A stretch of DNA of 63,970 nucleotides from an uncultured Lachnospiraceae bacterium (GCA_910578115.1 CAJTPO010000026.1:1-63970); one strand, 5' to 3'. Counted from the stretch's first letter, positions 1 through 9,200 are shown. The notes: generated from the letters alone by a model not told the origin. Translations and numbers: made by a program.

Positions 1-57
1 AAGCCGCTTCCGGAGGAAGAACTGGAAAAATTTCTTGCAAATACCGGAAAAGAATGA
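1..57 (+). CDS. 3' end of an unidentified upstream gene
   Basis: An open frame enters from the window edge and ends at TGA (55-57), giving the tail KPLPEEELEKFLANTGKE. The acidic, helix-like composition fits a real C-terminus, and an intrinsic terminator follows about 35 bases later. In Clostridia polC or an isoprenoid gene often precedes rimP, but this tail is not diagnostic and I do not name it. Confidence 0.4.
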   Translation, partial: KPLPEEELEKFLANTGKE

Positions 58-93
58 TATACTACTATAAGTATTATGAATAAAGGATGAGAT

Positions 94-125
94 AAAGAGT
101 GGGCTTGCGAGTCCACTCTTTTATA
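94..125 (+). terminator. intrinsic terminator before the rimP operon
   Basis: AAAGAGTGG (94-102) pairs with CCACTCTTT (113-121). The stem can be extended by G-U and C-G pairs around a TTGCGA loop and is followed by TTTTATAT. It separates the upstream gene from the rimP-nusA operon, so a new promoter is expected between 125 and 254. Confidence 0.8.
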
Positions 126-165
126 TGAGACGAATATGTATGCCGTTGGTAAAGCGGATATGACA

Positions 166-196
166 TTGGCAGTCGAGGAGAAATTGAAACTATTAT
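166..196 (+). promoter_or_regulatory. weak candidate promoter of the rimP-nusA operon
   Basis: TTGGCA (166-171) and TATTAT (191-196) are separated by 19 bases, a little long for a housekeeping promoter. The main support is position, between a strong terminator and the first gene of the operon. The string TATACGTAC overlapping its downstream edge recurs before pnp and folC. Confidence 0.3.
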
Positions 197-253
197 ATAC
201 GTACGTATCGGGGAATGTTTCTGAGTGATGATGAAAGAAGATCAGGAGGATAT

Positions 254-718
254 ATGTCGAAAAGAGAAACATATGAGTTGAGAACGGAGCAGCTTCTGGC
301 TCCCATTGCGGAGCAGTTTGGTGTGGAGATTTACGATGTGGAGTATGTCAAGGAAGGCAGTGACTGGTATTTGCGGGCCTATATTGACAAACCGGATGGA
401 GTCAATATAGGTGATTGCGAGAATGTCAGTCGGGCATTGTCGGACGCACTGGATGCGGAAGATTATATAACGGATGCTTATATTTTAGAGGTCAGCAGTC
501 CTGGGCTGGGTCGGACGTTGAAGAAGGAACGTCATCTGGAGAAGAGTCTGGGAGAGCAGGTAGAGGTCAAGACCTATAAACCTGTTGACGGACAGAAGGA
601 ATTTGCAGGGATTTTGAAGGCATATGACGGGGAGACGGTCACGATCGAGACGGAGGGCGTCGAACGCATTTTTAAGCGTTTGGAAGTCGCACTGATCAGA
701 TTGGCGCTGGATTTCTGA
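254..718 (+). CDS. rimP: ribosome maturation factor RimP
   Basis: RimP is a cytoplasmic factor for assembly of the 30S ribosomal subunit. The 154-residue product has the usual family length and the conserved stretches VEYVKEGSDWYLRAYID and EVSSPGLGRTL. I chose ATG 254 because AGGAGGA (244-250) precedes it; the longer frame from 215 adds 13 residues without a ribosome site. It is the first gene of the rimP-nusA-rnpM-ylxQ-infB operon, 65 bases before nusA, the usual order in Firmicutes. Confidence 0.93.
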   Translation: MSKRETYELRTEQLLAPIAEQFGVEIYDVEYVKEGSDWYLRAYIDKPDGVNIGDCENVSRALSDALDAEDYITDAYILEVSSPGLGRTLKKERHLEKSLGEQVEVKTYKPVDGQKEFAGILKAYDGETVTIETEGVERIFKRLEVALIRLALDF

Positions 719-783
719 GCAGCAGAACCGTAAACAGTAAAATTGAGATAGACAGATCAACAGACATAGGAGGATAACGGAAA

Positions 784-2067
784 ATGAATAAGGAGTTAAT
801 GGAGGCGCTGGACATACTGGAGAAAGAGAAAGATATCTCCAAAGAGACACTTTTCGATGCAATCGAGAATTCTCTGATCACTGCCTGCAAGAACCACTTC
901 GGCAAGGCGGATAATGTGAAGGTGGAAATTGATAAAGAGACCTGTGATTTCCTGTGTTATGCCGAAAAAGAGGTTGTGGAGGAAGTGGAGGATGATGTGC
1001 TGCAGATCTCACTGGACGATGCACGGGAGATTTCCCATAAGGCTCAGCTGGGTGACATGCTTCATGTGGAGATCAAGTCTAAAGAGTTCGGACGTATCGC
1101 AACGCAGAATGCCAAGAACGTGATCCTGCAGAAAATTCGCGAGGAAGAGAGAAGCGTCATTTACAACCAGTATTATGAAAAGGAAAAGGATGTGGTGACG
1201 GGGATCATACAGCGTCATATCGGCAGGAATATTTCCATTAATCTCGGTAAGGCGGATGCTATTTTGAATGAAAGTGAGCAGGTTAAGGGTGAGAATTTCA
1301 GGCCGACGGAGCGAATTAAGGTATATATTCTGGAGGTGAAGAATACACCTAAAGGACCGAGAATACTTGTAAGCCGTACACATCCGGAGCTGGTAAAGCG
1401 TCTGTTCGAGGCTGAGGTGACGGAGATCAAGGACGGCACGGTGGAAATCATGAGCATTGCCAGAGAGGCGGGCAGCAGGACGAAGCTGGCAGTTCGATCC
1501 ATCAATCCGAATGTGGATGCGGTAGGTGCCTGTGTGGGAATCAACGGTGTCAGGGTCAATTCCATCGTGGATGAGCTGCGTGGTGAGAAGATTGATATCG
1601 TAAATTGGGATGAGAATCCTGGTAATTTGATTCAGAATGCACTTTCTCCGGCTAAGATCGTGGCAGTGTTTGCGGATCCGGATGAGAAGACGGCCAAGGT
1701 GGTGGTGCCGGATTACCAGCTTTCGCTGGCCATCGGTAAAGAAGGACAGAATGCTCGACTGGCAGCCAGGCTGACCGGCTACAAGATTGACATCAAGAGC
1801 GAAACGCAGGCGAAGGATGCGGTGGGCTTCCGATATGAAGACTATGTCTATGACGATGAGGAATATGATGACGAGTCCTATGAGGGTGAGGAAGCCTATG
1901 ATGAAGAGTATGATGAAGAGGCGGCGTACGATGAGGCCGAAGAGGAAATAGAAGAGACGGATGTGCGCGGTGAAGAAGGTTATGACGATGAAGACTATGA
2001 CTTTGAGGAGGAAGTTTACGAAGACGACGGGGATGAAGAGTCCGGAGAGGAATCGGAGGAAGTATAG
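784..2067 (+). CDS. nusA: transcription termination/antitermination protein NusA
   Basis: NusA binds RNA polymerase and nascent RNA and modulates pausing, termination and antitermination. The 427-residue product has the N-terminal polymerase-binding domain (about 1-125), an S1 domain (about 135-200), and two KH domains, the second with the SLAIGKEGQNARLAARL motif. From about residue 348 it carries a very acidic, tyrosine-rich tail of roughly 80 residues, replacing the AR repeats found in proteobacterial NusA. Such tails occur in Firmicutes, though this one is long. AGGAGG (768-773) sets the ATG. The rnpM gene follows after about 80 bases. Confidence 0.97.
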   Translation: MNKELMEALDILEKEKDISKETLFDAIENSLITACKNHFGKADNVKVEIDKETCDFLCYAEKEVVEEVEDDVLQISLDDAREISHKAQLGDMLHVEIKSKEFGRIATQNAKNVILQKIREEERSVIYNQYYEKEKDVVTGIIQRHIGRNISINLGKADAILNESEQVKGENFRPTERIKVYILEVKNTPKGPRILVSRTHPELVKRLFEAEVTEIKDGTVEIMSIAREAGSRTKLAVRSINPNVDAVGACVGINGVRVNSIVDELRGEKIDIVNWDENPGNLIQNALSPAKIVAVFADPDEKTAKVVVPDYQLSLAIGKEGQNARLAARLTGYKIDIKSETQAKDAVGFRYEDYVYDDEEYDDESYEGEEAYDEEYDEEAAYDEAEEEIEETDVRGEEGYDDEDYDFEEEVYEDDGDEESGEESEEV

Positions 2068-2146
2068 AGGACGGTAAAATTCCCGGAAGAGATCTGAGAG
2101 GATAGAAGTGTCTGTGACGGCATAAGACAATAGAGAGGATACGGTG

Positions 2147-2431
2147 ATGGCGAAGAAGATTCCCATGCGGCAGTGTGTGGGCTGCGGCGAGATGAAAAGT
2201 AAAAAAGAGATGATGCGTGTCTTGAAAACGGCAGAAGACTCTATTGTTCTGGATATGACCGGCAGGAAAAACGGCAGGGGAGCTTATCTGTGTCAGGACA
2301 GGGAATGTCTGGCGAAGGCGCGGAAGAACAGAGGGCTGGAACGTTCTTTTAAGATGAGCATCCCGAAGGAAGTATATGAGAATCTGGAAAAGGAGTTCGA
2401 GGAGGGAGAACATGCAGAACAGACCGAATAA
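2147..2431 (+). CDS. rnpM: RNase P modulator RnpM (YlxR family)
   Basis: A small RNA-binding protein of 94 residues with the family signature RQCVGCGEMKSKKEMMRV near its N-terminus. YlxR, renamed RnpM, has been reported to bind RNase P RNA and modulate its activity. GTG 2144 and ATG 2147 are adjacent possible starts; ATG fits the GAGAGG site better. Its end overlaps the start of ylxQ by about 20 bases, which suggests translational coupling in the nusA operon. Confidence 0.9.
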   Translation: MAKKIPMRQCVGCGEMKSKKEMMRVLKTAEDSIVLDMTGRKNGRGAYLCQDRECLAKARKNRGLERSFKMSIPKEVYENLEKEFEEGEHAEQTE

Positions 2432-2735
2432 AGATCGGGTGTTATCCATGCTTGGTCTCGCCACTCGCTCCAGAAATGTTGTCAGTGGCGGATTTGCGAC
2501 AGAGGAAGCAGTTAAGAACGGAAAAGCATATCTGGTTATCATAGCGGAGAATGCTTCGGATAACACCAGAAAAAAATATAGTAACATGTGTGAATTCTAT
2601 AAGGTGCCATACAGATATTACGGTGAGAAGGATATACTGGGGCACGCGATCGGCAAGGAAGAACGTTCCTGTCTTGCTGTGACTGATGCGGGATTTGCAG
2701 ATTCGATACAGAAGCATTTGGTAGATTCGAAATAG
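2412..2735 (+). CDS. ylxQ: L7Ae-like RNA-binding protein YlxQ
   Basis: A 107-residue member of the L7Ae/L30e/S12e/Gadd45 family, normally found between ylxR and infB. It has the family features LGLATRSRNVVSGGFATEEAVKNG and a central LVIIAENASDNTRKK. Family members bind kink-turn RNAs; the exact target of YlxQ is not settled. I chose ATG 2412 (MQNRPNKDRV), preceded by GAGGGAG, rather than the longer frame from 2376. It overlaps the rnpM end and is followed by infB after 15 bases. Confidence 0.9.
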   Translation: MQNRPNKDRVLSMLGLATRSRNVVSGGFATEEAVKNGKAYLVIIAENASDNTRKKYSNMCEFYKVPYRYYGEKDILGHAIGKEERSCLAVTDAGFADSIQKHLVDSK

Positions 2736-2750
2736 TTGGAGGTAGCGAGC

Positions 2751-5738
2751 ATGGCGAAAATGAAAGTACATGAGCTGGCAAAGGAGCTGGAGAGGCAGAG
2801 TAAGGAGCTGGTCGCTTTTTTGCAGGATAAAGGATATGAAGTGAAGGCGGCACAAAGTTCAATCGATGAAGAGGCGGCGGCCCTGGTGCGTAAACAGTTC
2901 GGCGGCGGAAACAAGGGTGCGGATAAAGCGGCGGAGGTAAAGGCAGACAAGGCAGCAGCGCCGGCATCAGGCGGGCAGGCAGGGGCTAAAGCAGCGGCAG
3001 AGACTGAGAAGACAGCTGCCGGTGCAGTGCCGAAAGCAGAGAAAAAAGCTGAGGCAGCGCCGAAGACTGAGAGCAGGCCGGAAGCGTCTTCAAAGACGAA
3101 AACAGAGACGGGGGCAGCCCAGTCAAGAACGGATGGCAAGGCTCCGGTCAAACAGAATCCGGATGGCAGAAAAGGTGAAAACGGCAGAGGTGAGGCGCCT
3201 AAGAAGAAAAAGATCATCTTCGTGAGCAATCCACAGCATTCCAAGATGCAGGGTCAGGGGCAGGGACAACGGTCTTCACAGGGTGGCAGTCATGTCGGAC
3301 GAAGAAACAATAACGACAATAGGGATAGAAGGCAGAATGGAAATGGTGCAAGGCCTGTTCAGGCGCAGAATGTGCCGCATAAGATCATAAGACCGACCCA
3401 GAAACCGATTCCCGTCACTGCGGAGCCTTATGAGGTGCGGCAGAGACAACAGCAGGAGCGCAGGCTGGAGCAGCGGCAGCAGGAGAAGCGTGAGCGTGAG
3501 CTGGAGCGAGAACGGGAACGTGAAAGAGAGCTGGAGAGAGAACGTGAGCGGGAGAAAGCAAAGGCGGCACAGGCTGCCAGGACGCCGCAGGAGCAGGGGA
3601 GAACAAGAAGTGCGGGAGAGAATCGCAGACCTGAAGGCCAGGGCCGTCCGTCTTATAATAACAATCAGGGCGATCGCCGGAGTGGCGGCCCTGGTGCAGG
3701 CCCTAACCGGGGCGGTGGAAATTTTGACCGCTCTCAGAGAGGCGTTGGCGGACAGGACAATCGATTTAAGAAGAATAACAATCAGAAGAGTTTTACGCCC
3801 GAGACACCTGTCAAGGACGTGGAGAAGCATAGAGAGGAAGAAAAGCGCAGAGTTAATCAGGACAGGGACAAACGTTCGAAAAAAGATCTGATCTATGAAG
3901 AGGATGATGCAGCTGTAAAGAACCGCAATAAAGCTGGACGCTTCATTAAACCGGAGAAGAAGGCGGAAGAGAAGGCAGAGGAGAAGATTAAAGTGATCAC
4001 GGTTCCGGAATCATTGACGATCAAGGAGCTGGCAGATAAGATGAAGATTCAGCCGTCCGTGATTATTAAGAAACTTTTCCTGCAGGGACAGATCGTGACA
4101 TTGAATTCCGAGATAAGCTATGAAGATGCGGAAAATATCGCGATTGAATATGATATTATCTGTGAGAAAGAAGTAAAGGTAGATGTCATTGAGGAGCTGT
4201 TGAAGGAAGATGATGAGGATGAAAATGCCATGGTGAGCAGACCCCCTGTTATCTGTGTTATGGGACACGTAGATCATGGTAAAACTTCCCTGCTGGATGC
4301 CATTCGTAAGACTAACGTGACGGATAAGGAAGCAGGCGGTATCACACAGGCAATCGGTGCTTACATGGTTACCGTTAATGGGCAGAGTATTACCTTCCTG
4401 GATACACCGGGCCATGAGGCGTTTACGGCGATGCGTATGCGGGGAGCCAATTCCACGGATATTGCGGTGCTGGTGGTTGCTGCGGACGATGGCGTTATGC
4501 CGCAGACGGTCGAGGCAATTAATCATGCCAAGGCGGCAGGCATCGAGATTATTGTTGCGGTGAACAAGATCGATAAGCCCAGTGCCAATATCGACCGTGT
4601 GAAACAGGAAATGACAGAGTATGAACTGATTCCGGTAGATTGGGGCGGATCTACGGAATTTGTGCCGGTGTCGGCCAAGTCGGGGGAAGGCCTGGAGGAT
4701 CTTCTGGAGACGATTCTTTTGACGGCGGAAATTATGGAGTTGAAGGCGAATCCGAACAGAAATGCCAGAGGTCTGGTGATTGAGGCTGAGCTTGATAAGG
4801 GACGTGGTCCGGTTGCTACAGTGCTTGTTCAGAAAGGTACGCTTCACGTAGGTGATTTTATCTCGGCAGGCGCAAGCCATGGTAAAGTGAGGGCCATGAT
4901 AGACGATAAGGGCAGAAGAGTCAAGGAAGCGATTCCTTCTACGCCGGTGGAGATTCTTGGTCTGTCGGATGTGCCCAGCGCCGGCGAAGTATTCGTCGTC
5001 CATGAAAATGACAAGAGTGCGAAATCTTATGCAGAGACTTACATGGCGCAGCATAAAGAAGAGATGCTTGCAGATACTAAACAGAGAATGTCTCTGGATG
5101 ATCTGTTTAATCAGATTCAGGAAGGTAACCTGAAGGAATTGAACCTGATCGTGAAAGCGGATGTGCAGGGCAGTGTGGAAGCTGTTAAGCAGAGTCTGAT
5201 GAAGCTGTCCAACGAAGAAGTTGTTGTAAAATGTATTCATGGCGGCGTAGGCGCCATCAATGAGTCTGATGTATCCCTTGCATCTGCGTCATCGGCAATC
5301 ATCATCGGCTTCAATGTAAGGCCGGATACGACAGCTAAGGCTGTGGCCGAGCAGGAAGGCGTGGATGTGAGACTGTATAAGGTTATCTATCAGGCGATCG
5401 AAGACATAGAGGCGGCCATGAAAGGTATGTTGGATCCGATCTTCGAGGAGAAAGTTATCGGTCATGCGGAGGTTCGCCAGATCTTCAAAGCGTCCGCTAT
5501 CGGTAATATTGCCGGTTCTTATGTGCTTGACGGGGAGTTCCAGAGAGGCTGTAAGATTCGTATCACCAGAGAAGGCGAACAGATTTACGAAGGCGCACTG
5601 GCTTCTTTGAAACGGTTTAAAGACGATGTCAAGGAGGTAAAGGCTGGATTTGAATGTGGTCTTGTGTTTGATGGATTTGATAAGATGCAGGAGCTGGATA
5701 TTGTAGAAGCATATGTTATGGTTGAGGTGCCTCGCTGA
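2751..5738 (+). CDS. infB: translation initiation factor IF-2
   Basis: IF-2 is the GTPase that brings initiator tRNA to the 30S subunit. The 995-residue product starts with an IF2_N domain (about 1-50). A long low-complexity linker follows (about 55-430), rich in Ala/Lys, then Gly/Asn/Arg, with a run of alternating Arg-Glu. A second IF2_N domain precedes the G domain: GHVDHGKT (about 505-512), DTPGHEAF and NKID are intact. Domains II, III and IV follow in normal order. GGAGGT (2738-2743) points to ATG 2751; TTG 2736 would overlap that site. The linker makes the protein long for the family. Confidence 0.97.
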   Translation: MAKMKVHELAKELERQSKELVAFLQDKGYEVKAAQSSIDEEAAALVRKQFGGGNKGADKAAEVKADKAAAPASGGQAGAKAAAETEKTAAGAVPKAEKKAEAAPKTESRPEASSKTKTETGAAQSRTDGKAPVKQNPDGRKGENGRGEAPKKKKIIFVSNPQHSKMQGQGQGQRSSQGGSHVGRRNNNDNRDRRQNGNGARPVQAQNVPHKIIRPTQKPIPVTAEPYEVRQRQQQERRLEQRQQEKRERELERERERERELEREREREKAKAAQAARTPQEQGRTRSAGENRRPEGQGRPSYNNNQGDRRSGGPGAGPNRGGGNFDRSQRGVGGQDNRFKKNNNQKSFTPETPVKDVEKHREEEKRRVNQDRDKRSKKDLIYEEDDAAVKNRNKAGRFIKPEKKAEEKAEEKIKVITVPESLTIKELADKMKIQPSVIIKKLFLQGQIVTLNSEISYEDAENIAIEYDIICEKEVKVDVIEELLKEDDEDENAMVSRPPVICVMGHVDHGKTSLLDAIRKTNVTDKEAGGITQAIGAYMVTVNGQSITFLDTPGHEAFTAMRMRGANSTDIAVLVVAADDGVMPQTVEAINHAKAAGIEIIVAVNKIDKPSANIDRVKQEMTEYELIPVDWGGSTEFVPVSAKSGEGLEDLLETILLTAEIMELKANPNRNARGLVIEAELDKGRGPVATVLVQKGTLHVGDFISAGASHGKVRAMIDDKGRRVKEAIPSTPVEILGLSDVPSAGEVFVVHENDKSAKSYAETYMAQHKEEMLADTKQRMSLDDLFNQIQEGNLKELNLIVKADVQGSVEAVKQSLMKLSNEEVVVKCIHGGVGAINESDVSLASASSAIIIGFNVRPDTTAKAVAEQEGVDVRLYKVIYQAIEDIEAAMKGMLDPIFEEKVIGHAEVRQIFKASAIGNIAGSYVLDGEFQRGCKIRITREGEQIYEGALASLKRFKDDVKEVKAGFECGLVFDGFDKMQELDIVEAYVMVEVPR

Positions 5739-5756
5739 TTTCGGTTTCGAGCGGCT

Positions 5757-5869
5757 ATAGTAAACTACCATCATGCTCAGCCTGCCGCCTGGCGGGCCGC
5801 ATGGCCATCCATGCTGTGAAAGTCGAAGACTTTCATAGCAAACGGCAAATTTATTTGTCGTTTGCTATA
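5757..5869 (+). repeat. 113-bp block of four consecutive hairpins with inverted ends
   Basis: The segment between infB and rbfA starts with TATAGTAAAC (5757-5766) and ends with GTTTGCTATA (5860-5869), inverted copies with one mismatch. Inside are four successive hairpins: CCTGCC/GGCGGG (5781-5796), GCATGG/CCATGC (5799-5814), GCTGTGAAAGTC/GACTTTCATAGC (5813-5839), and TAGCAAACGGCAAA/TTTGTCGTTTGCTA (5836-5867). The last two share four bases, so they compete. There is no clear U-tract and no target duplication. It could be a REP/MITE-like repeat or an RNA-processing site inside the operon. Confidence 0.6.
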
Positions 5870-5953
5870 AGATGGACTCTGTTTGTGAGAAGCAGAAAGG
5901 AAAGCGTAAGAGCAGGTGAATAATCTGTGGGCAGCAGAAAGGAGTCGGGTATA

Positions 5954-6340
5954 ATGCGTAAGAACAGTGTTAAGAATACCAGGATTAACGGAGAAGTACA
6001 GCGCGGGCTGGCCAAGATCATCAGAGGGGAAATCAAGGATCCCAGAATTGCCATGATGACCTCGGTGGTGGCGGTAGAGGTAGCGCCGGACTTAAAGACA
6101 TGTAAGGCCTGGATCAGTGTGCTGGGGGATGAGACTGCGCAGGCGGATACGCTGGCTGGTCTTGAAAGTGCGGAAGGTTATATTCGCAGTCTGTTGGCTA
6201 AGAAGATCAATCTGCGTAACACGCCCCAAATTACTTTTATCCTGGATCAGTCGATAGCTTATGGTGTGAATATGTCTAAAAAGATAGACGAGGTGATCGG
6301 CAGAGAAGGAGGCAATATAATAAATGAAGATAATCGATGA
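5954..6340 (+). CDS. rbfA: 30S ribosome-binding factor RbfA
   Basis: RbfA is a KH-fold protein needed for late 16S rRNA maturation and cold adaptation. The 128-residue product shows the family pattern RINGEVQRGLAKIIRGEIKD, then VEVAPDLKTCKAWISVLGD and TPQITFILDQSIAYG. AAAGGAG (5938-5944) precedes ATG 5954; the longer frame from 5927 lacks such a site. It overlaps the next gene by 17 bases, so the two are probably coupled. Confidence 0.95.
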   Translation: MRKNSVKNTRINGEVQRGLAKIIRGEIKDPRIAMMTSVVAVEVAPDLKTCKAWISVLGDETAQADTLAGLESAEGYIRSLLAKKINLRNTPQITFILDQSIAYGVNMSKKIDEVIGREGGNIINEDNR

Positions 6341-7274
6341 AGTGAAAAACGCGGCTTCAATAGCAATCAGCGGTCATATCAGGCCGGATGGGGACTGCGT
6401 CGGTTCGGTTATGGGACTGTATCTTTACTTAAAGAAAGAACTTCCCGGAGCGGAAGTAGATGTGTTTCTTGAGAAACCGGCGGAGATATTTGACTGTATC
6501 AGCCATATTGAAGAAATTAAATCTGAAATTAATACGGATAAAATATATGATGTTTTTATTGTTTTAGATTGTGCAGACGATCGGCTGGGAGATGCAGGAC
6601 CTCTTTTTGAAAATGCAGGAAAGAGGATCAATATTGATCATCATATCAGCAATCCGGGGTGCGGGGATGTGCGCATTGTGGAGGCGGACAGAAGCTCCAC
6701 AGCGGAATTGCTTTATGATCTGATGGATGCAGATAAGATCGACAGGGAAATCGCAACAGCTCTTTATATCGGGATTATTCATGATACCGGGGTGCTGCGG
6801 TATTCCAATACATCGCCGCGGACACTGCAGGTTGCGGCGGAATTAATTAAATATGGATTTGATTTTTCTGATATCATTCAAAAGACGTTTTATGAAAAGA
6901 CCTATGTTCAGACGCAGATCATGGGCAGAGCGGTTTTGGAGAGTGTCAGGTTTATGAATAACAGGTGTATTGTCAGTATGGTATCCCGGCGCATGATGGA
7001 CTTTTATCAGGTGGGTCCGAAGGATCTGGAGGGGATTGTGAATCAGCTTCAGGTTGTGAAAGATGTGGACTGCGCTATTTTTATGTACGAGACAGGAACA
7101 CTTGAGTATAAAGTGAGCCTGCGTTCTAACGGCAGTGTGGATGTGGCATCTGTGGCCATGAAGTTTGGCGGCGGCGGCCATGTCCGTGCAGCAGGGTGTA
7201 CGATGAACGGTACATATCATGATAATATCAATAACCTGTCGAAAGGGATTGCCGAGCAGCTGAACATAAAATAG
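6324..7274 (+). CDS. nrnA: DHH-family bifunctional oligoribonuclease/pAp phosphatase (NrnA-like)
   Basis: The 316-residue protein has the DHH phosphoesterase core, with HIRPDGDCVGS near residue 20, the DCAD motif, and NIDHHISN, the DHH triad that binds Mn. The C-terminal DHHA1 domain ends with GGGGHVRAAG. NrnA-type enzymes degrade very short RNAs and dephosphorylate pAp in the cytoplasm. Position between rbfA and truB is the usual Firmicute arrangement. ATG 6324 lies inside the end of rbfA and follows a GGAGG site. The exact substrate is inferred from the family. Confidence 0.88.
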   Translation: MKIIDEVKNAASIAISGHIRPDGDCVGSVMGLYLYLKKELPGAEVDVFLEKPAEIFDCISHIEEIKSEINTDKIYDVFIVLDCADDRLGDAGPLFENAGKRINIDHHISNPGCGDVRIVEADRSSTAELLYDLMDADKIDREIATALYIGIIHDTGVLRYSNTSPRTLQVAAELIKYGFDFSDIIQKTFYEKTYVQTQIMGRAVLESVRFMNNRCIVSMVSRRMMDFYQVGPKDLEGIVNQLQVVKDVDCAIFMYETGTLEYKVSLRSNGSVDVASVAMKFGGGGHVRAAGCTMNGTYHDNINNLSKGIAEQLNIK

Positions 7275-7293
7275 TAAGGGCAGAGGCGTACTT

Positions 7294-8202
7294 ATGTATA
7301 ACGGAATCATAAATGTATATAAGGAGGCAGGCTACACATCGCATGATGTGGTAGCCAGACTCCGTGGTATCTGTAAAATGAAAAAAATCGGACATACAGG
7401 AACACTCGATCCAGAGGCGGTCGGCGTGCTTCCTGTATGTTTAGGTTCGGGCACAAAGCTGTGCGATCTTTTGACCGACTGGGACAAGGAGTATGTTGCA
7501 GTGCTCTGCCTCGGTGTGGTCACCGACACACAGGATATGACCGGACAGGTGATAAAGAAGTGTGAGCCGGATGTGGCAGAGGCTCTGCCGGAAGAGACGG
7601 TAAGAGAGACTGTCATGGGATTTCTCGGGGAATACGATCAGATCCCACCCATGTACTCGGCATTGAAGGTCAACGGCAGGAAGCTGTATGAGCTGGCGCG
7701 GGAAGGCAAAGAAGTGGAACGTAAGCCAAGAAGGGTACTGATCAAAGAACTGGAGATTCAGGAAATCGCATTGCCCCGGGTCAAAATGCGGGTGGTCTGT
7801 TCCAAAGGAACTTATATCAGAACCTTATGCCATGATATAGGAGAAAAGCTGGGCTGCGGCGGCGCAATGGAGTCTCTGACCCGGAGCAGGGTGGGAATCT
7901 TTAACCTGGAAAAGGCTTTGACTTTAGGGCAGATTGAAGCGTTGCGCGACCGGCAAAAGCTGGATGATGTGATAGTGAAGCCGGATGAAGTTTTTGTGAA
8001 GGATCCGGCTGTCGTGGTGACAGATCGTGGACGGAGAATGGCAGAAAACGGTAATCTGCTCCACATGGAAGATCTGAGTACGGAAATATGCTGTTTGGAC
8101 GGAGAACAGCTCAGAGTGTATGATGCCACGGGAAAGTTTTACGGCATCTACCGATATTGTAAAAAAACAGGTGCTATGAAACCGGTCAGGATGTTCCTCT
8201 GA
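7294..8202 (+). CDS. truB: tRNA pseudouridine(55) synthase TruB
   Basis: TruB makes pseudouridine 55 in the T-loop of tRNAs. The 302-residue product has the catalytic GHTGTLDPEAVGVLPVCLG motif (its Asp is the nucleophile), the YDQIPPMYSALKVNG motif and KGTYIRTLCHDIG. A short C-terminal region (about 235-302) resembles a degenerate PUA-like tail. It lies 19 bases after the DHH gene and about 80 bases before ribF. Confidence 0.95.
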   Translation: MYNGIINVYKEAGYTSHDVVARLRGICKMKKIGHTGTLDPEAVGVLPVCLGSGTKLCDLLTDWDKEYVAVLCLGVVTDTQDMTGQVIKKCEPDVAEALPEETVRETVMGFLGEYDQIPPMYSALKVNGRKLYELAREGKEVERKPRRVLIKELEIQEIALPRVKMRVVCSKGTYIRTLCHDIGEKLGCGGAMESLTRSRVGIFNLEKALTLGQIEALRDRQKLDDVIVKPDEVFVKDPAVVVTDRGRRMAENGNLLHMEDLSTEICCLDGEQLRVYDATGKFYGIYRYCKKTGAMKPVRMFL

Positions 8203-8281
8203 CGGGATGTGCAATCAGCAGGGAGAGTTGCGGGAACGAGCAGTGAGGAAGCAACAGCGATAGAAATCAAACAGGAATAAG

Positions 8282-9196
8282 ATGAGCATGCAGATTATAG
8301 AACAGACGACAACGTTTCAACTGAATCAGAGAAGTGCCGTGGCCATCGGTAAATTCGATGGTGTCCATCTGGGGCATCAGGAGCTTATCCATAAGATCAT
8401 CGGACAGAAGGAACGAGGCTATCTGGCCACAGTGTTTACTTTTGATACATCGGCAGCAGCTTTTTTTGGCGGAGAGGCGAAAGAATTGACCACGCGGAAA
8501 GAAAAGCGGAAGCTCTTCGAGCAGATGGGGGTTGACGTACTGATTGAGTTTCCAATGAATGCAGTAACGGCAGCTACGGAGCCGGAAGAATTTGTACATC
8601 ATTATTTGGCGGAGCAGATGATGGCGGCTTATATCTGTGCGGGACCGGATCTGTCTTTCGGGAAGAAAGGCGCCGGTAACCATGCACTTCTGGCACATTT
8701 TGCCAAAGAATATGACTATTGTGTGGAACTGATCGATAAAGTCATGGTGGAAGGCGTGGAAGTCAGCTCCACCAGAGTGAGAGAGGCGGTCAGACAGGGG
8801 AAGATGAAAGCAGCAGCACGTATGCTTGGTGAGCCGTATAGCATCAGCGGCCGTGTGGAACATGGAAAGAAGCTTGGCCGAAGGATTGGCATGCCCACTG
8901 CCAATTTGATACCGGAGGGGGATAAATTGCTGCCGCCCAATGGCGTGTATTATTCCAGAGTTGTGACAGACGACAGGTGTTACAAGGGCATTTCCAATGT
9001 CGGATGTAAGCCCACCGTGAGTGACAGTGCCGCCATGGGGGTGGAGACTTACCTGTATGATTTCGCCGGAGATCTTTATGGTGCGGATATTTTAGTGCAG
9101 CTTTTGGAGTTTCGCAGGCCGGAAATGAAATTTGACGGGGTGGAAGCTCTCAAAGCGCAATTGGCACAGGATATTGATGCCGGAGAGACATATTAA
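8282..9196 (+). CDS. ribF: bifunctional riboflavin kinase/FAD synthetase RibF
   Basis: RibF converts riboflavin to FMN and FMN to FAD. The 304-residue product has an N-terminal FMN adenylyltransferase domain with AIGKFDGVHLGHQ and a TSSTRVREAV-like segment (SSTRVREAVRQGKM). The C-terminal riboflavin kinase domain shows GRRIGMPTANLIPE and LPPNGVYYSRV. ATG 8282 has only a weak AGGAA site. It is the last gene of the long translation operon; a probable terminator follows. Confidence 0.94.
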   Translation: MSMQIIEQTTTFQLNQRSAVAIGKFDGVHLGHQELIHKIIGQKERGYLATVFTFDTSAAAFFGGEAKELTTRKEKRKLFEQMGVDVLIEFPMNAVTAATEPEEFVHHYLAEQMMAAYICAGPDLSFGKKGAGNHALLAHFAKEYDYCVELIDKVMVEGVEVSSTRVREAVRQGKMKAAARMLGEPYSISGRVEHGKKLGRRIGMPTANLIPEGDKLLPPNGVYYSRVVTDDRCYKGISNVGCKPTVSDSAAMGVETYLYDFAGDLYGADILVQLLEFRRPEMKFDGVEALKAQLAQDIDAGETY

Positions 9197-9200
9197 TTAT

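Noticed and set aside
1009..2166. Long frame antisense to nusA (385 codons)
   Set aside because: It is a shadow of the acidic, GAN-rich nusA codons on the opposite strand and has no domain or ribosome site.
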